Shown in pieces: positions 1 through 9,499 of a DNA stretch of 64,000 bases. The stretch lies in the NCBI RefSeq assembly GCF_011189575.1, contig NZ_PUJW01000006.1, forward strand, positions 1 to 64,000, read 5' to 3'. The stretch is from Photorhabdus cinerea. Lineage in GTDB: Bacteria > Pseudomonadota > Gammaproteobacteria > Enterobacterales > Enterobacteriaceae. The first letter of the stretch is position 1, and every line of letters starts with the position of its first letter. The notes under the pieces were generated by a model. It made no database searches. It worked only from the letters and a program-made list of their open reading frames with translations, and was not told where the DNA came from. The position numbers and the translations under genes were made by a program.

Positions 1-91
1 TGTTGTTCACTCTTCAAGACTTGTCAGTATTTTTTTGTGATACCGTCTTGTGAGTGCCCACACAGATTGTCTGATTAATTGTTAAAGAGCA
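1..91 (-). other. rRNA operon leader with boxA
   Basis: Read on the minus strand, this stretch carries the conserved antitermination boxA (TGCTCTTTAACAA, 79-91), followed by the enterobacterial rrn leader text with the motif TGTGTGGGCACTC. In E. coli this precedes the 16S gene by some tens of bases, so the 16S gene should begin just left of position 1. No mature rRNA lies inside the window. Confidence 0.9.
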
Positions 92-133
92 GGCTGCCAT
101 AAAATCGCATGTTCCCGGTCAGCCGGGCTGCGT

Positions 134-161
134 ATATTACACTGTTCGCCCGCAGAGTCAA
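134..161 (-). promoter_or_regulatory. rrn promoter P2
   Basis: On the minus strand TTGACT (156-161) and TAATAT (134-139) are separated by 16 bases, just upstream of boxA. The arrangement matches the P2 promoter of enterobacterial rRNA operons. Confidence 0.85.
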
Positions 162-232
162 ACGCTTATTCACGTTGCTCTGCCTGACCCCACCAGCTTT
201 TTTCTCAGCGGGGTGTCGGTCAGTGGAGGCGC

Positions 233-260
233 ATTATAGGGCGTTCTTCGGCGCTGGCAA
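233..260 (-). promoter_or_regulatory. rrn promoter P1 with upstream A/T tract
   Basis: On the minus strand TTGCCA (255-260) and a perfect TATAAT (233-238) are 16 bases apart, followed by a GC-rich discriminator (GCGCCTCC), the mark of stringently controlled rRNA P1 promoters. Runs of A and T at 261-310 would serve as an UP element. From about 310 to 556 I see only AT-rich sequence before hsrA. Confidence 0.85.
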
Positions 261-556
261 GTGTTTATTTGAAAAAAACTTTCGTTCGTGTTTTTTTTCA
301 ACAAATATTGTATTTTTGAGAGTTTTTTATACAAAAACTGATGTTGTCGACACTAATTTTCTCAAATTTAAAAGTGGTTTCCGGGAATGGTCGTACCTAT
401 TAGCTATTTAAAACACAAAAAAAGCTTCCAAAAAAACCTTTCTTATTCTTTTAGTTTTAGCTGAAAAAATCGGACAACAGAGAATGATCTTATATAGTAA
501 TGTGTTAGATTAATATCTAATCAAATATTGGTTAGGTAAATAAACAGGATTATTTA

Positions 557-1948
557 ATGGTAAAAACCGCTCGTAATATGGCGGGGCTACCCTGGATTGC
601 CGCAATAGCTTTCTTTATGCAAGCTTTAGATGCAACAATTCTCAACACAGCATTGCCCGCTATTGCTGAAAGCCTCGAACACTCCCCCTTAGCGATGCAA
701 TCAGCTGTTGTCAGCTATACTCTGACGGTTGCCCTGCTAATTCCAGTCAGTGGCTGGTTAGCTGATCGTTTCGGTACCCGCCGGATTTTTATTCTTGCTG
801 TATCCTTGTTTTCTTTTGGCTCTCTTGCCTGTGCTTTATCAGGCAATTTAGCTTTTCTGGTTGTTTCCCGGGTAATTCAAGGAATTGGTGGTGCAATGAT
901 GATGCCTGTTGCTCGTCTTGCTTTATTACGCGCATATCCACGTAGTGAACTTTTACCCGTTCTGAATTTTGTCACTATGCCGGGATTAGTAGGGCCCATT
1001 CTCGGTCCTATGCTTGGTGGATTATTAGTAACTTATGCTACCTGGCATTGGATATTTATTATCAATATTCCAATCGGTTTATTGGGGGTTATTTATGCTA
1101 AAAAACATATGCCTAATTTTACAATGCCAAAACGTTCATTCGACTTTTCCGGATTCATACTTTTCGGACTGAGTTTAATAATGGTTTCTGTCAGTTTGGA
1201 TTTACTAGGAGAAAGTGCATTACCAAGTTATATACCACTCACAGTTATGCTTGTTGGTTTTATAATGTTATTTGGTTACTTGATGCATGCCCGAAAACAC
1301 ACCCAGCCACTAATCAGTCTGAACTTATTCCGCACTCGCACATTTTCTATTGGTATCATCGGTAATATCGTTACACGCTTGGGAACTGGATGTATTCCTT
1401 TTCTGATGCCTTTAATGTTACAAGTCGGATTTGGTTATCCAGCAGCCATTGCCGGGATGATAATGGCACCAACAGCTATCGGTTCCATTATTGCCAAGTC
1501 TTTTGTGACTAATGTACTGACTCGCTTTGGTTATCGAAAGACTCTGGTCAGTATAACAGTCATTATCGGCCTGATGATTTCTCAATTTTCACTGCAATCA
1601 CCAGAAATGTCCGTTGTTCTTTTAGTTATTCCGCTATTTTTACTGGGTATGGCTGTGTCTATTCAGTTTACTTCTATGAATACCATCACTCTAGCTGATA
1701 TAACTAATGATAATGCTAGCTCAGGAAATAGTTTATTGGCTGTAACTCAACAGTTATCTATTAGTTTCGGTGTTGCGGTAAGCGCAGCGATTCTCCGTTT
1801 CTATGATTCCATGCCTTATGGAACAACAGTTGATCACTTCCATAGTACTTTTATTGCTGTGGGAATAATGACTTTACTCTCTTCTTCCTCCTTCCTATTC
1901 CTACATAAGGAAGATGGAGATAATTTAATTGAGAAAAAGAGTATTTAA
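557..1948 (+). CDS. hsrA: MFS drug-efflux type transporter HsrA
   Basis: A 463-residue inner-membrane transporter of the major facilitator superfamily, 14-helix DHA2 type. It has the loop motif GWLADRFGTRR after helix 2 and the helix 5 motif GPILGPMLGG, and is hydrophobic almost throughout. It is closely similar to E. coli HsrA (YieO), which also sits between the rbs operon and an rRNA operon. The substrate is unknown. The stop overlaps the stop of the convergent rbsR by four bases. The start ATG follows a weak CAGGAT ribosome-binding site. Confidence 0.9.
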   Translation: MVKTARNMAGLPWIAAIAFFMQALDATILNTALPAIAESLEHSPLAMQSAVVSYTLTVALLIPVSGWLADRFGTRRIFILAVSLFSFGSLACALSGNLAFLVVSRVIQGIGGAMMMPVARLALLRAYPRSELLPVLNFVTMPGLVGPILGPMLGGLLVTYATWHWIFIINIPIGLLGVIYAKKHMPNFTMPKRSFDFSGFILFGLSLIMVSVSLDLLGESALPSYIPLTVMLVGFIMLFGYLMHARKHTQPLISLNLFRTRTFSIGIIGNIVTRLGTGCIPFLMPLMLQVGFGYPAAIAGMIMAPTAIGSIIAKSFVTNVLTRFGYRKTLVSITVIIGLMISQFSLQSPEMSVVLLVIPLFLLGMAVSIQFTSMNTITLADITNDNASSGNSLLAVTQQLSISFGVAVSAAILRFYDSMPYGTTVDHFHSTFIAVGIMTLLSSSSFLFLHKEDGDNLIEKKSI

Positions 1949-2946
1949 GAACGGAAAACTGAGTTACGCTCAATTAATGTTGGAGTTAATACTAACAATT
2001 TAGGATCACTTTCCGGATTACTCATCCGATAAAGCAAAGTATCAATAGCTAATTTCCCCAGTTCATCTTTCGGCTGATGAATGGTTGTCAAAGGTGGGAT
2101 CATATAAGGGGCAAGATCGATATCATCATACCCAATGATGGAAATATCATTTGGCACAGAAAGCCCAGCTTGGTAAATAGCCTGATAAGCGCCAACAGCC
2201 ATTGCATCATTACCGGCAAAAACAGCTTCTGGTGGTTCTGGATGCTGCAACAACTTCTGCATTGATTCAAAACCACCAGCAAACTCAAAATCACTGTAAA
2301 TTTCATATCCGTCAGGAATAACAAAGCCAGCGTTTGCCATTGCCTTTCTATACCCTTCCAATCGATGGAGGGCTGGAGTTTTATCTTGTGGGCCTGCAAT
2401 ACAGGCTATTTTTTTAAAACCACAGCTAATAAGGTGATTAGTCGCAATTTCACCCCCCAACAAGGAGTTGTCCTGGATAATATCGCCAACAATATCAAAT
2501 GGAGACCAGTCCATCATAACCATCGGTAAAGGAGGATAACGAAGCAAAACATCGCAGGAAGTGCATTGGTTTTCAGTACACATGATAAGCAATCCATCTA
2601 CCCGTTTTTGCAACAGAGTTTCCATGCTGTGGTCCATCCGTTTGATATCACCTTCTGTATTACACAGAATAAGACTGTAACCACGTTCATAACAGCTTCG
2701 TTCCACCCCTCTTACAATTTCAGCATAAAAAGGGTTATTACTGGTTGTTACCAGCATACCAATGGTCTTGGTTTGCTTGATTTTGAGACTGCGGGCAAGC
2801 GCCGATGGCGCGTAATTCAGTTGAACAATAGCATCATTAACTTTCTTTTTTACACCATCACTGACATAACGGTTATTGTTAATAACATGAGACACAGTTG
2901 ATGTAGAAACACCCGCAAAGCGAGCAACATCTTTAATTGTAGCCAC
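1945..2946 (-). CDS. rbsR: Ribose operon repressor RbsR
   Basis: A LacI/GalR-family repressor of 333 residues. Residues 1-25 form the DNA-binding helix-turn-helix (MATIKDVARFAGVSTSTVSH), followed by the hinge helix (LNYAPSALARSLK) and a periplasmic-binding-protein-like sensor domain that binds ribose. It is the last gene of the leftward rbs operon, two bases after rbsK. The two palindromes around the rbsD promoter are its expected targets, so the operon is probably autoregulated. Confidence 0.95.
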   Translation of the reverse strand: MATIKDVARFAGVSTSTVSHVINNNRYVSDGVKKKVNDAIVQLNYAPSALARSLKIKQTKTIGMLVTTSNNPFYAEIVRGVERSCYERGYSLILCNTEGDIKRMDHSMETLLQKRVDGLLIMCTENQCTSCDVLLRYPPLPMVMMDWSPFDIVGDIIQDNSLLGGEIATNHLISCGFKKIACIAGPQDKTPALHRLEGYRKAMANAGFVIPDGYEIYSDFEFAGGFESMQKLLQHPEPPEAVFAGNDAMAVGAYQAIYQAGLSVPNDISIIGYDDIDLAPYMIPPLTTIHQPKDELGKLAIDTLLYRMSNPESDPKLLVLTPTLIERNSVFRS

Positions 2947-2948
2947 TG

Positions 2949-3878
2949 TTAGTCCTGTTCAGTTAAAAAAGCATCAATTTCATTTCGCCATGGAATAGAT
3001 GGTTGAGCTCCCTGACGGGTTACTGCTATTGCAGCAGCGCAATGGGCAAATCGTACAGCAGATAACATCTCTTTTCCTTCCAATAATGCCGTTACCAATG
3101 CACCATTAAAAGTATCTCCTGCCGCAATAGTATCTACAACTTTAACTTTAAGTCCCGGAACAAGTTTTCCATTCTGACCTTTCTCACTCAACCATGCTCC
3201 ACGGCTACCCAATGTAATAATTACCGTTTCAATACCTTTACTATGTAATACTTGAGCCGCTTTTTCTGCATCAGAATTATCTTTTACTGTAATTCCGGTC
3301 AGATATTCAGCTTCAGTTTCATTCGGCGTAATAATATCCACCAAAGAGAGCAACTGATCAGATAACTTTTGTGCCGGTGCCGGATTTAGTATGACTTTCG
3401 TATTATTCTGTTTAGCTGTCTCTGCCGCAAGTTGTACCGTTTCCAATGGTGATTCAAGTTGTATTAATAATGCATCTGCCTCTTTGATAATATTTTGGTA
3501 ACAATGAAAATATTCTGGTGTTAATGCAGCATTAGCCCCTGCATTGATGCCAATAACATTTTCACCTTGTTGATTTACAAGAATCAACGCTACACCTGTT
3601 GTTTCCCCTTCAATAGCTTCAATGCTGGAAATTTTTATATTATCCATTGCTAATTGTTGGCAAATACGGGAACCAATATCATCCTGACCTACACAAGCAA
3701 TAAATGTAATGTCTGCGCCACTGCGACTTGCAGCTACTGCCTGGTTAGCACCTTTACCACCAAAAGCAATCTGATATTGTTTCCCGATCACCGTTTCACC
3801 CGGACGAGGGAATGATTCAAGGTTTAATATATGGTCAGCATTGATGCTGCCAACCACTGCAAGTTTTGCTGTACTCAT
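2949..3878 (-). CDS. rbsK: Ribokinase
   Basis: A PfkB-family sugar kinase of 309 residues, the same length as the E. coli enzyme, which phosphorylates ribose to ribose 5-phosphate. The N-terminal substrate motif GGKGANQAVAASR is present, as is the C-terminal PfkB signature DTIAAGDTFNGAL with the catalytic aspartate and anion hole. It lies between rbsB and rbsR. Confidence 0.96.
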   Translation of the reverse strand: MSTAKLAVVGSINADHILNLESFPRPGETVIGKQYQIAFGGKGANQAVAASRSGADITFIACVGQDDIGSRICQQLAMDNIKISSIEAIEGETTGVALILVNQQGENVIGINAGANAALTPEYFHCYQNIIKEADALLIQLESPLETVQLAAETAKQNNTKVILNPAPAQKLSDQLLSLVDIITPNETEAEYLTGITVKDNSDAEKAAQVLHSKGIETVIITLGSRGAWLSEKGQNGKLVPGLKVKVVDTIAAGDTFNGALVTALLEGKEMLSAVRFAHCAAAIAVTRQGAQPSIPWRNEIDAFLTEQD

Positions 3879-3939
3879 TACACTTAATCCTTTTCCATCA
3901 AGCCACTACCATCAATAGCAATGGCACAGTCACATTGGC

Positions 3940-4830
3940 TTATTTTTTAATAACTAACTCCAACTCCACAGGAATGATGGCATCAACTTTTTCACCTTTC
4001 AGCACCTTATCTGCGGTCTGAATACCAATGATACCAATCTGATCAGGACGCTGAGCGATTGTTGCTCCTAGCTTTCCACCTTGAACAGCTTTGATACCAT
4101 CTTCAGTACCATCAAAACCAACAACTAATACATCACTTTTCCCTGCCGTCTGCAAAGCACGCAGTGCACCCAACGCCATTTCATCATTTTGAGCAAACAC
4201 AGCTTGCACATCCGGATGAGCTGTTAGTAAATTCTGCATAACGTTCAAGCCTTTTGTACGGTCAAAATCAGCAGTCTGACTAGTCAACACATTAAATTTA
4301 TGCTCTTGTGCTACTTTATTAAATCCTTCACCACGTTCGCGGGCAGCAGATGTGCCAGTAATACCTTCCAACTGAATAATTTGTACTCCATTCCCTAATT
4401 TTTCAGCAATAAAATTGCCCGCTATTTTACCCCCCCGCCGGTTATCAGAAGCAATATGGCTAACAACGCTACCTTTATTCGCTATCCGATCGAGAGTAAT
4501 TACCGGAATTTTCGCATTGTTAGCCATGATAATGGCATTACCTACAGCATCAGAGTCAGTTGGGTTAATCAACATCAATTTAGTGCCACGTACCGTTAGA
4601 TCCTGAACATTGGCCAATTCTTTCGCAGGATTATCCTGAGAATCCAAGACAATCAAGTTATAACCCAACTTATTTGCTTCTTTTTGAGCACTGTCTTTCA
4701 TGGTGACAAAGAATGGATTATTCAGTGTAGAAATGACCAACGCGATAGTGTCTTTTGCCAGGGCATTAGCACTCATAGTCGCACTTAGTGCAACAACAGA
4801 TAAAATTGCTGCCAATTTCTTCATTTTCAT
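3940..4830 (-). CDS. rbsB: Ribose-binding periplasmic protein
   Basis: Type I periplasmic-binding protein of the ribose ABC importer, 296 residues like E. coli RbsB. It has a Sec signal peptide with basic start (MKMKK), hydrophobic core and an ALA-K cleavage site near residue 25. The body follows the ribose-binding fold (STLNNPFFVTMKDSAQKEA, GTSAARERGEGF, FAQNDEMALGAL). The first of two in-frame ATGs is chosen because AGGA lies at suitable distance and E. coli starts the same way. Confidence 0.96.
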   Translation of the reverse strand: MKMKKLAAILSVVALSATMSANALAKDTIALVISTLNNPFFVTMKDSAQKEANKLGYNLIVLDSQDNPAKELANVQDLTVRGTKLMLINPTDSDAVGNAIIMANNAKIPVITLDRIANKGSVVSHIASDNRRGGKIAGNFIAEKLGNGVQIIQLEGITGTSAARERGEGFNKVAQEHKFNVLTSQTADFDRTKGLNVMQNLLTAHPDVQAVFAQNDEMALGALRALQTAGKSDVLVVGFDGTEDGIKAVQGGKLGATIAQRPDQIGIIGIQTADKVLKGEKVDAIIPVELELVIKK

Positions 4831-4854
4831 TGTGTTATTTCCTGTAGGATGAGG

Positions 4855-5826
4855 TTATTTGCCATTTTTGTTATCAATCAGAACTGCCAACAATATTACA
4901 ACTGCTTTAACGATCATCTGGTAGTTAGAAGAAATACCTAATAAGTTTAAGCCATTATTTAAAAAACCGAGGATCAGCGCACCAATTAGAGTACCAACAA
5001 TTAACCCCTTACCACCTGCCAGACGGGTTCCTCCTAATACTACGGCAGCAATCGCATCTAGTTCATAACCATTCCCTGCCATTGGCTGAGCAGAAGAAAG
5101 ACGAGCTACCTCAATAATACTTGCCAGTGCAGTCAGTAAGCCACATAAGGAATAAACGATAATCTTGATTTTATCGACGCTGATACCGGACAAACGAGTA
5201 GCTGATTCATTACCGCCTAAAGCATAAATATAACGGCCCAAACGGGTATGGTGTAGGATGTACCAAACAATAACAAAAACTATCAACATCAACCATACTG
5301 GAGTAGGAATACCCAATGGACGACCAATACCAAACCAGCTAAATAGATCTGCATTATCACTGAATCCTGTATTTATCGGGCTGCCATCAGTATAGACGCG
5401 AGTTATTCCACGAAGTAATAACATCATGACCAGAGTAGCAATAAAGGCTTGTACCTTACCTTTAGCAATAATTATTCCTGTACCAGCACCGATCGCAGCA
5501 CCTAAAGCTAAAGCACCAACTATAGCCACTAATGCATTAACTTCCATTCCAACCAGTGAAGCTGCCACTGCTCCTGTCAACGCAAGCAATGAACCAACAG
5601 ACAGATCAATACCAGATGTTAGAATAACTAGTGTCATCCCAACTGCCATAATGGCGTTAACTGATGTCTGTTGCAGAATGTTAAGCAAATTATTTAACGT
5701 GAAAAAATTCGGGCTAAGAGAGGAAACTATTGCTATCAGTATTAACAACGCAATCAGCGATTTTTGCTCCAGCAGCCATTCTCTAGTAAACCAACGTTTA
5801 GATATCGGTGATACATTAGAACTCAT
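4855..5826 (-). CDS. rbsC: Ribose ABC transporter permease
   Basis: Inner-membrane permease of the ribose importer, 323 residues, with about eight to ten hydrophobic segments and the family signature around GIDLSVGSLLALTGAVAA and LGGTRLAGGKG. It pairs with the ATPase RbsA and the binding protein RbsB. It sits between rbsA and rbsB with short gaps, consistent with one transcript. Confidence 0.96.
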   Translation of the reverse strand: MSSNVSPISKRWFTREWLLEQKSLIALLILIAIVSSLSPNFFTLNNLLNILQQTSVNAIMAVGMTLVILTSGIDLSVGSLLALTGAVAASLVGMEVNALVAIVGALALGAAIGAGTGIIIAKGKVQAFIATLVMMLLLRGITRVYTDGSPINTGFSDNADLFSWFGIGRPLGIPTPVWLMLIVFVIVWYILHHTRLGRYIYALGGNESATRLSGISVDKIKIIVYSLCGLLTALASIIEVARLSSAQPMAGNGYELDAIAAVVLGGTRLAGGKGLIVGTLIGALILGFLNNGLNLLGISSNYQMIVKAVVILLAVLIDNKNGK

Positions 5827-5832
5827 ACCGAA

Positions 5833-7338
5833 TTACTCCTGAATCACATCGTATTGTTTGCCAACAGCTGCCGCCATTAAAGCCTCTTGGGTTGCTTGTT
5901 CAGCAAGGAATTCTCCGCTAATATGACCTTCATACATGACCAAAATCCGGTCACTCATTCCTATCACTTCGGGCATTTCAGAAGAAACGAGTATGATGCT
6001 CAAACCTTCTTTTTTGAACTGATTAATTAGCTGATAAATTTCTTTTTTTGCACCGACATCTACACCTCGAGTAGGCTCATCCAGGATAAGAACTTTTGGT
6101 TTGGTCATTAATCCACGAGCAATTGCCACTTTTTGCTGATTACCCCCAGAAAGTAGGCTAATCGTTTGTTCCATTGAAGGCGTTTTAATATTAAACAACT
6201 TAATAAAAGCACTAACTGTCTGCCGCTCTTCTTTATGATTCAGGCCACCTGATTTGTTACTGAAATAACGTAAGGCAGTCAGAGACATATTCTCTTTAAC
6301 TGACATTCCCAAAATTAAGCCATCACGCTTCCGATCTTCTGAAATATAAACAATCCCATAAGCTAACGCATCCTGAGGGTTACGAGTTATAACGGGATTC
6401 CCATCCAAAGTAATCTGCCCTTGCGTTTTTGGCAATGCACCATAAATAATTCTCATTAATTCCGAACGGCCTGCCCCCATCAATCCCGATATACCCAGAA
6501 TTTCTCCGATATAAAGGGAAAAACTGACATTTCTCACACCAGGACCAGAAATTTTCTCAACTTCAAGCCGTTTCTTACCACGAGGTAAATTCAGGCGGGG
6601 ATATTGATCTTCCAGTTTTCGACCAACCATCATCTCAATTAAGTCGTCTTCTTTTAATTCTTTTACCTGTTTTTCACTAATAAATTGTCCATCACGGAAT
6701 ACCGTAACATCATCACATATTTCAAAAATATCTTTCAGACGATGGGATATATAAACAATACCGCATCCTTGGAATTTCAGTTCACGTATCACTCTGAACA
6801 ATGATTCGGTTTCTGTATCAGTCAGTGCATCTGTTGGCTCATCCATAATGATAACTTTGGATTCAAAACTCAGCACTTTGGCTATTTCAACCATTTGCTG
6901 CCCACCGATAGAAAGTTCAGCTACCCGCCGGTGACTGCTATAACTCAGATTCAACTTTCTCAAAAGGCGATCCGCTTCCTGATACATTTTCTTCCAGTCG
7001 ATGGTACCGAATTTATTAACAAATTCGCGTCCCAAAAAAATATTTTCAGCAATAGTCAGTTGAGGAATAAGATTTAATTCTTGATGGATAATTCCGATAC
7101 CCGCCTCCTGAGAGGATTTAGGGCTAGAAAAAGTCACTTCTTTGCCCAAATAATGAATCATGCCCGTATCTCTGGTATATATCCCAGTCAACACTTTCAT
7201 CATCGTGGATTTACCTGCACCATTCTCTCCTACCAATGCCATAACTTTGCCCGGGTAAACACGTAACGCCGCGTCAGATAATGCTTTGACACCAGGAAAG
7301 GATTTACCAATTCCTTTTAGTTCTAATACAGGTTGCAT
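5833..7338 (-). CDS. rbsA: Ribose ABC transporter ATPase, dual domain
   Basis: Cytoplasmic ATPase with two fused ABC domains, 501 residues. The first domain has Walker A GENGAGKST, signature LSIGGQQ and Walker B VIIMDEPT. The second has a degenerate Walker A region (GLMGAGRSE), signature LSGGNQQ and Walker B VLILDEPT, as usual for RbsA/MglA-type transporters. The ATG at 7336-7338 is preferred over the in-frame GTG two codons upstream because a GAGGTG ribosome-binding site stands at proper spacing before the ATG. Confidence 0.95.
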   Translation of the reverse strand: MQPVLELKGIGKSFPGVKALSDAALRVYPGKVMALVGENGAGKSTMMKVLTGIYTRDTGMIHYLGKEVTFSSPKSSQEAGIGIIHQELNLIPQLTIAENIFLGREFVNKFGTIDWKKMYQEADRLLRKLNLSYSSHRRVAELSIGGQQMVEIAKVLSFESKVIIMDEPTDALTDTETESLFRVIRELKFQGCGIVYISHRLKDIFEICDDVTVFRDGQFISEKQVKELKEDDLIEMMVGRKLEDQYPRLNLPRGKKRLEVEKISGPGVRNVSFSLYIGEILGISGLMGAGRSELMRIIYGALPKTQGQITLDGNPVITRNPQDALAYGIVYISEDRKRDGLILGMSVKENMSLTALRYFSNKSGGLNHKEERQTVSAFIKLFNIKTPSMEQTISLLSGGNQQKVAIARGLMTKPKVLILDEPTRGVDVGAKKEIYQLINQFKKEGLSIILVSSEMPEVIGMSDRILVMYEGHISGEFLAEQATQEALMAAAVGKQYDVIQE

Positions 7339-7345
7339 AACCACC

Positions 7346-7765
7346 TCAGAAAGTTACACCAGCACAAAGGATGATATTGGCATAAGGAGAATTTTCTCCG
7401 GTACGAATCATCGCTCGGCTATGTTCCGTTTTCTCTTTTAATGTATTATGACTAATATATTCTATAGTGATTGAATTCCTTTGCTGTTTCTCAAGCTCTT
7501 TAATTTGATCCAATATTAATTGATGAATCAAAGGATTATGGCTAATGATCTCCTCTGCTAAAAATGCAGCTTCAACCTGCATTTCCTGAGTAACGACTTT
7601 GAGAACAGATATAAAACAGGGAATCCCCTGGGTTAGCGCCAAATCAATCCGCTGGGCTGAAGAAGGAATTGGTAATCCAGCATCACCAATTGTAATCTGG
7701 TCAGTATGCCCCAGCCTAGAAATTACGGCTGAAATTTCAGAATTAAGCAATACACCTTTTTTCAT
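7346..7765 (-). CDS. rbsD: D-ribose pyranase
   Basis: Converts beta-pyranose to beta-furanose ribose so that ribokinase can use it. It is 139 residues, same as E. coli, with the catalytic-histidine segment RLGHTDQITIGDAGLPIP near residue 20 and the conserved C-terminal AIIRTGE-like motif (MIRTGENSPYANIIL). First gene of the leftward operon, directly behind the operator-bearing promoter. Confidence 0.96.
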   Translation of the reverse strand: MKKGVLLNSEISAVISRLGHTDQITIGDAGLPIPSSAQRIDLALTQGIPCFISVLKVVTQEMQVEAAFLAEEIISHNPLIHQLILDQIKELEKQQRNSITIEYISHNTLKEKTEHSRAMIRTGENSPYANIILCAGVTF

Positions 7766-7775
7766 TTTTATTCCA

Positions 7776-7795
7776 TTAGCGAAACGTTTCGCTAA
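7776..7795. promoter_or_regulatory. RbsR operator, downstream palindrome
   Basis: Perfect 20-base palindrome TTAGCGAAACGTTTCGCTAA with the LacI-family centre GAAACGTTTC. It lies between the rbsD promoter and the rbsD start, where repressor would block transcription. Confidence 0.9.
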
Positions 7796-7801
7796 TTAAG
7801 C

Positions 7802-7829
7802 AATATAGAAAGTAACATTTAAAATGCAA
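7802..7829 (-). promoter_or_regulatory. Probable rbsD promoter
   Basis: On the minus strand TTGCAT (7824-7829) and TATATT (7802-7807) are 16 bases apart. The pair lies between the two operators. A TGTGA half-site resembling a CRP site is seen at about 7847-7851. Confidence 0.6.
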
Positions 7830-7854
7830 CATTATTGATACAAAAGTGTGATCG

Positions 7855-7874
7855 TTATCGAAACGTTTCGCTAA
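7855..7874. promoter_or_regulatory. RbsR operator, upstream palindrome
   Basis: Second copy of the operator, TTATCGAAACGTTTCGCTAA, with one mismatch to perfect symmetry. Its centre is about 79 bases from the first operator, so paired binding or looping is possible. It also lies in the upstream region of the divergent ravA and could affect that gene. Confidence 0.85.
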
Positions 7875-7995
7875 TAAAAAAACAAAAAACAAACGTTAAC
7901 TTATTGAATATTTGACGCTGAATCGATTTTTAAGTAAATATTATCTGTCATAGCTAATAATTTATTTAACCCAGTAGATAACATTGGTATGGATT

Positions 7996-9495
7996 ATGCG
8001 AATAGCAGAAAAAATAGCTCGTTTAAGTAACTATCTGGAAAGTGGCCTGTATGAAAGACAACAGGCTATTCGTTTATGTTTGCTAGCCGCATTGTGTGGG
8101 GAAAGTGTTTTTCTACTTGGCCCTCCAGGAATCGCCAAAAGTCTGATAGCACGCCGATTGAAATTTGCGTTTCATGATGCCAGAGCATTTGAATATCTGA
8201 TGACCCGTTTCTCTACTCCTGAAGAAATTTTCGGGCCTCTTTCTATTCAAGCGTTAAAAGAAGAAGGACGTTATCAACGCCTAACTGCCGGCTATTTACC
8301 TGAAACTGAAATTGTTTTTCTTGATGAAATATGGAAAGCTGGCCCAGCAATTCTTAATACCTTGCTGACGGCTATTAATGAAAGAAAATTCAGAAACGGG
8401 GATATCGAAGAAAAAATTCCAATGAGGTTACTAGTAACAGCCTCCAATGAATTACCTGAAGCAGATAGTAGCCTTGAAGCTCTTTATGACCGAATGCTAA
8501 TCCGTATTTGGTTGGATAAAATTCAGGAAAAACAGAATTTCCGAGCATTACTCACTAACCACAAAAATGAAATTGATAACCCTGTCCCTGAAAACATTCA
8601 GATAACAAGTGAAGAATTTTATCAATGGCAAAATGAGATTAATAAAATAGCCCTGCCAGATAGTTGTTTTGATATTATCTACCAACTGCGTCAACAACTT
8701 GAGATGACAGAACACTCATCTTACGTTTCAGATCGACGCTGGAAAAAAGCAATTCATTTATTGCAAGCCAGTGCTTTCTTCAATGGCAGAAAAGAGATAT
8801 CACAGCTCGATTTAATATTACTAAAAGATTGTTTATGGCATGATCTTAACTCTTTCAAACTGTTGCCTCAATATCTAAATACTCTAATAACCGAACAGGC
8901 ATATCAGCAAAGAATGTCATCTCAGAAAATTGACTCGCTTTATCACCAATGGATTCAAGACCGTCAGGATAAAAATAATCAGCAGGCATTCCAGCTTGAA
9001 AAAGAAATCCGTTTGTTTGGACACAAAACACAATATTCGCTACCCGATCATATCAATGAGGAGAAGTTGACTTTATTCCTGCATACACCTCTTCATATCC
9101 ATGACATTCAGGTCAATTTCATTGAAATAGAAAAAAAGACTCTGAATATCTGGATAAACAAAGGTGGAGAATTACCAGTTCGCCTGAACAGTATTGGTTT
9201 TCCACAAAACATAATAGCCGAAATTAATTCAGCGCGGCAGATAGAAGTTTTTGATATTAGCCGTTGTTCATCCACTTTATATTTACCAGATAGTCAACAC
9301 CAACAAAATGAAAAAAACAGCGAGTGGCTGGAAAGATTGGAAAAAATTAATCAAGAAATTTACCATCAACGCCAATTATTTAACCAACATAAACCATGCC
9401 TGTTTATTGAAAGTCATTGGCTTAATGCGATAGAACAAAGCTTTATCCAACTGACAGATAAAATCAACCAACTGAAAATAAAAATGGACGGTTAA
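7996..9495 (+). CDS. ravA: MoxR-family AAA+ ATPase RavA
   Basis: Regulatory ATPase variant A, 499 residues. The AAA+ module has Walker A GPPGIAKS (residues 42-49) and Walker B IVFLDEI, followed by the LARA and triple-helix regions typical of RavA. In E. coli it forms hexamers, binds the inducible lysine decarboxylase LdcI and works with ViaA at membranes and respiratory complexes. ATG at 7996 is chosen; an in-frame TTG at 7984 would give a length even closer to E. coli. In E. coli kup lies between ravA and rbsD; here it is absent. Confidence 0.94.
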   Translation: MRIAEKIARLSNYLESGLYERQQAIRLCLLAALCGESVFLLGPPGIAKSLIARRLKFAFHDARAFEYLMTRFSTPEEIFGPLSIQALKEEGRYQRLTAGYLPETEIVFLDEIWKAGPAILNTLLTAINERKFRNGDIEEKIPMRLLVTASNELPEADSSLEALYDRMLIRIWLDKIQEKQNFRALLTNHKNEIDNPVPENIQITSEEFYQWQNEINKIALPDSCFDIIYQLRQQLEMTEHSSYVSDRRWKKAIHLLQASAFFNGRKEISQLDLILLKDCLWHDLNSFKLLPQYLNTLITEQAYQQRMSSQKIDSLYHQWIQDRQDKNNQQAFQLEKEIRLFGHKTQYSLPDHINEEKLTLFLHTPLHIHDIQVNFIEIEKKTLNIWINKGGELPVRLNSIGFPQNIIAEINSARQIEVFDISRCSSTLYLPDSQHQQNEKNSEWLERLEKINQEIYHQRQLFNQHKPCLFIESHWLNAIEQSFIQLTDKINQLKIKMDG

Positions 9496-9499
9496 TTAA

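Noticed and set aside
109..411. 100-codon plus-strand ORF at the window start
   Set aside because: It lies over the rRNA promoters P1, P2 and the UP region read in the opposite direction; composition is not coding-like.
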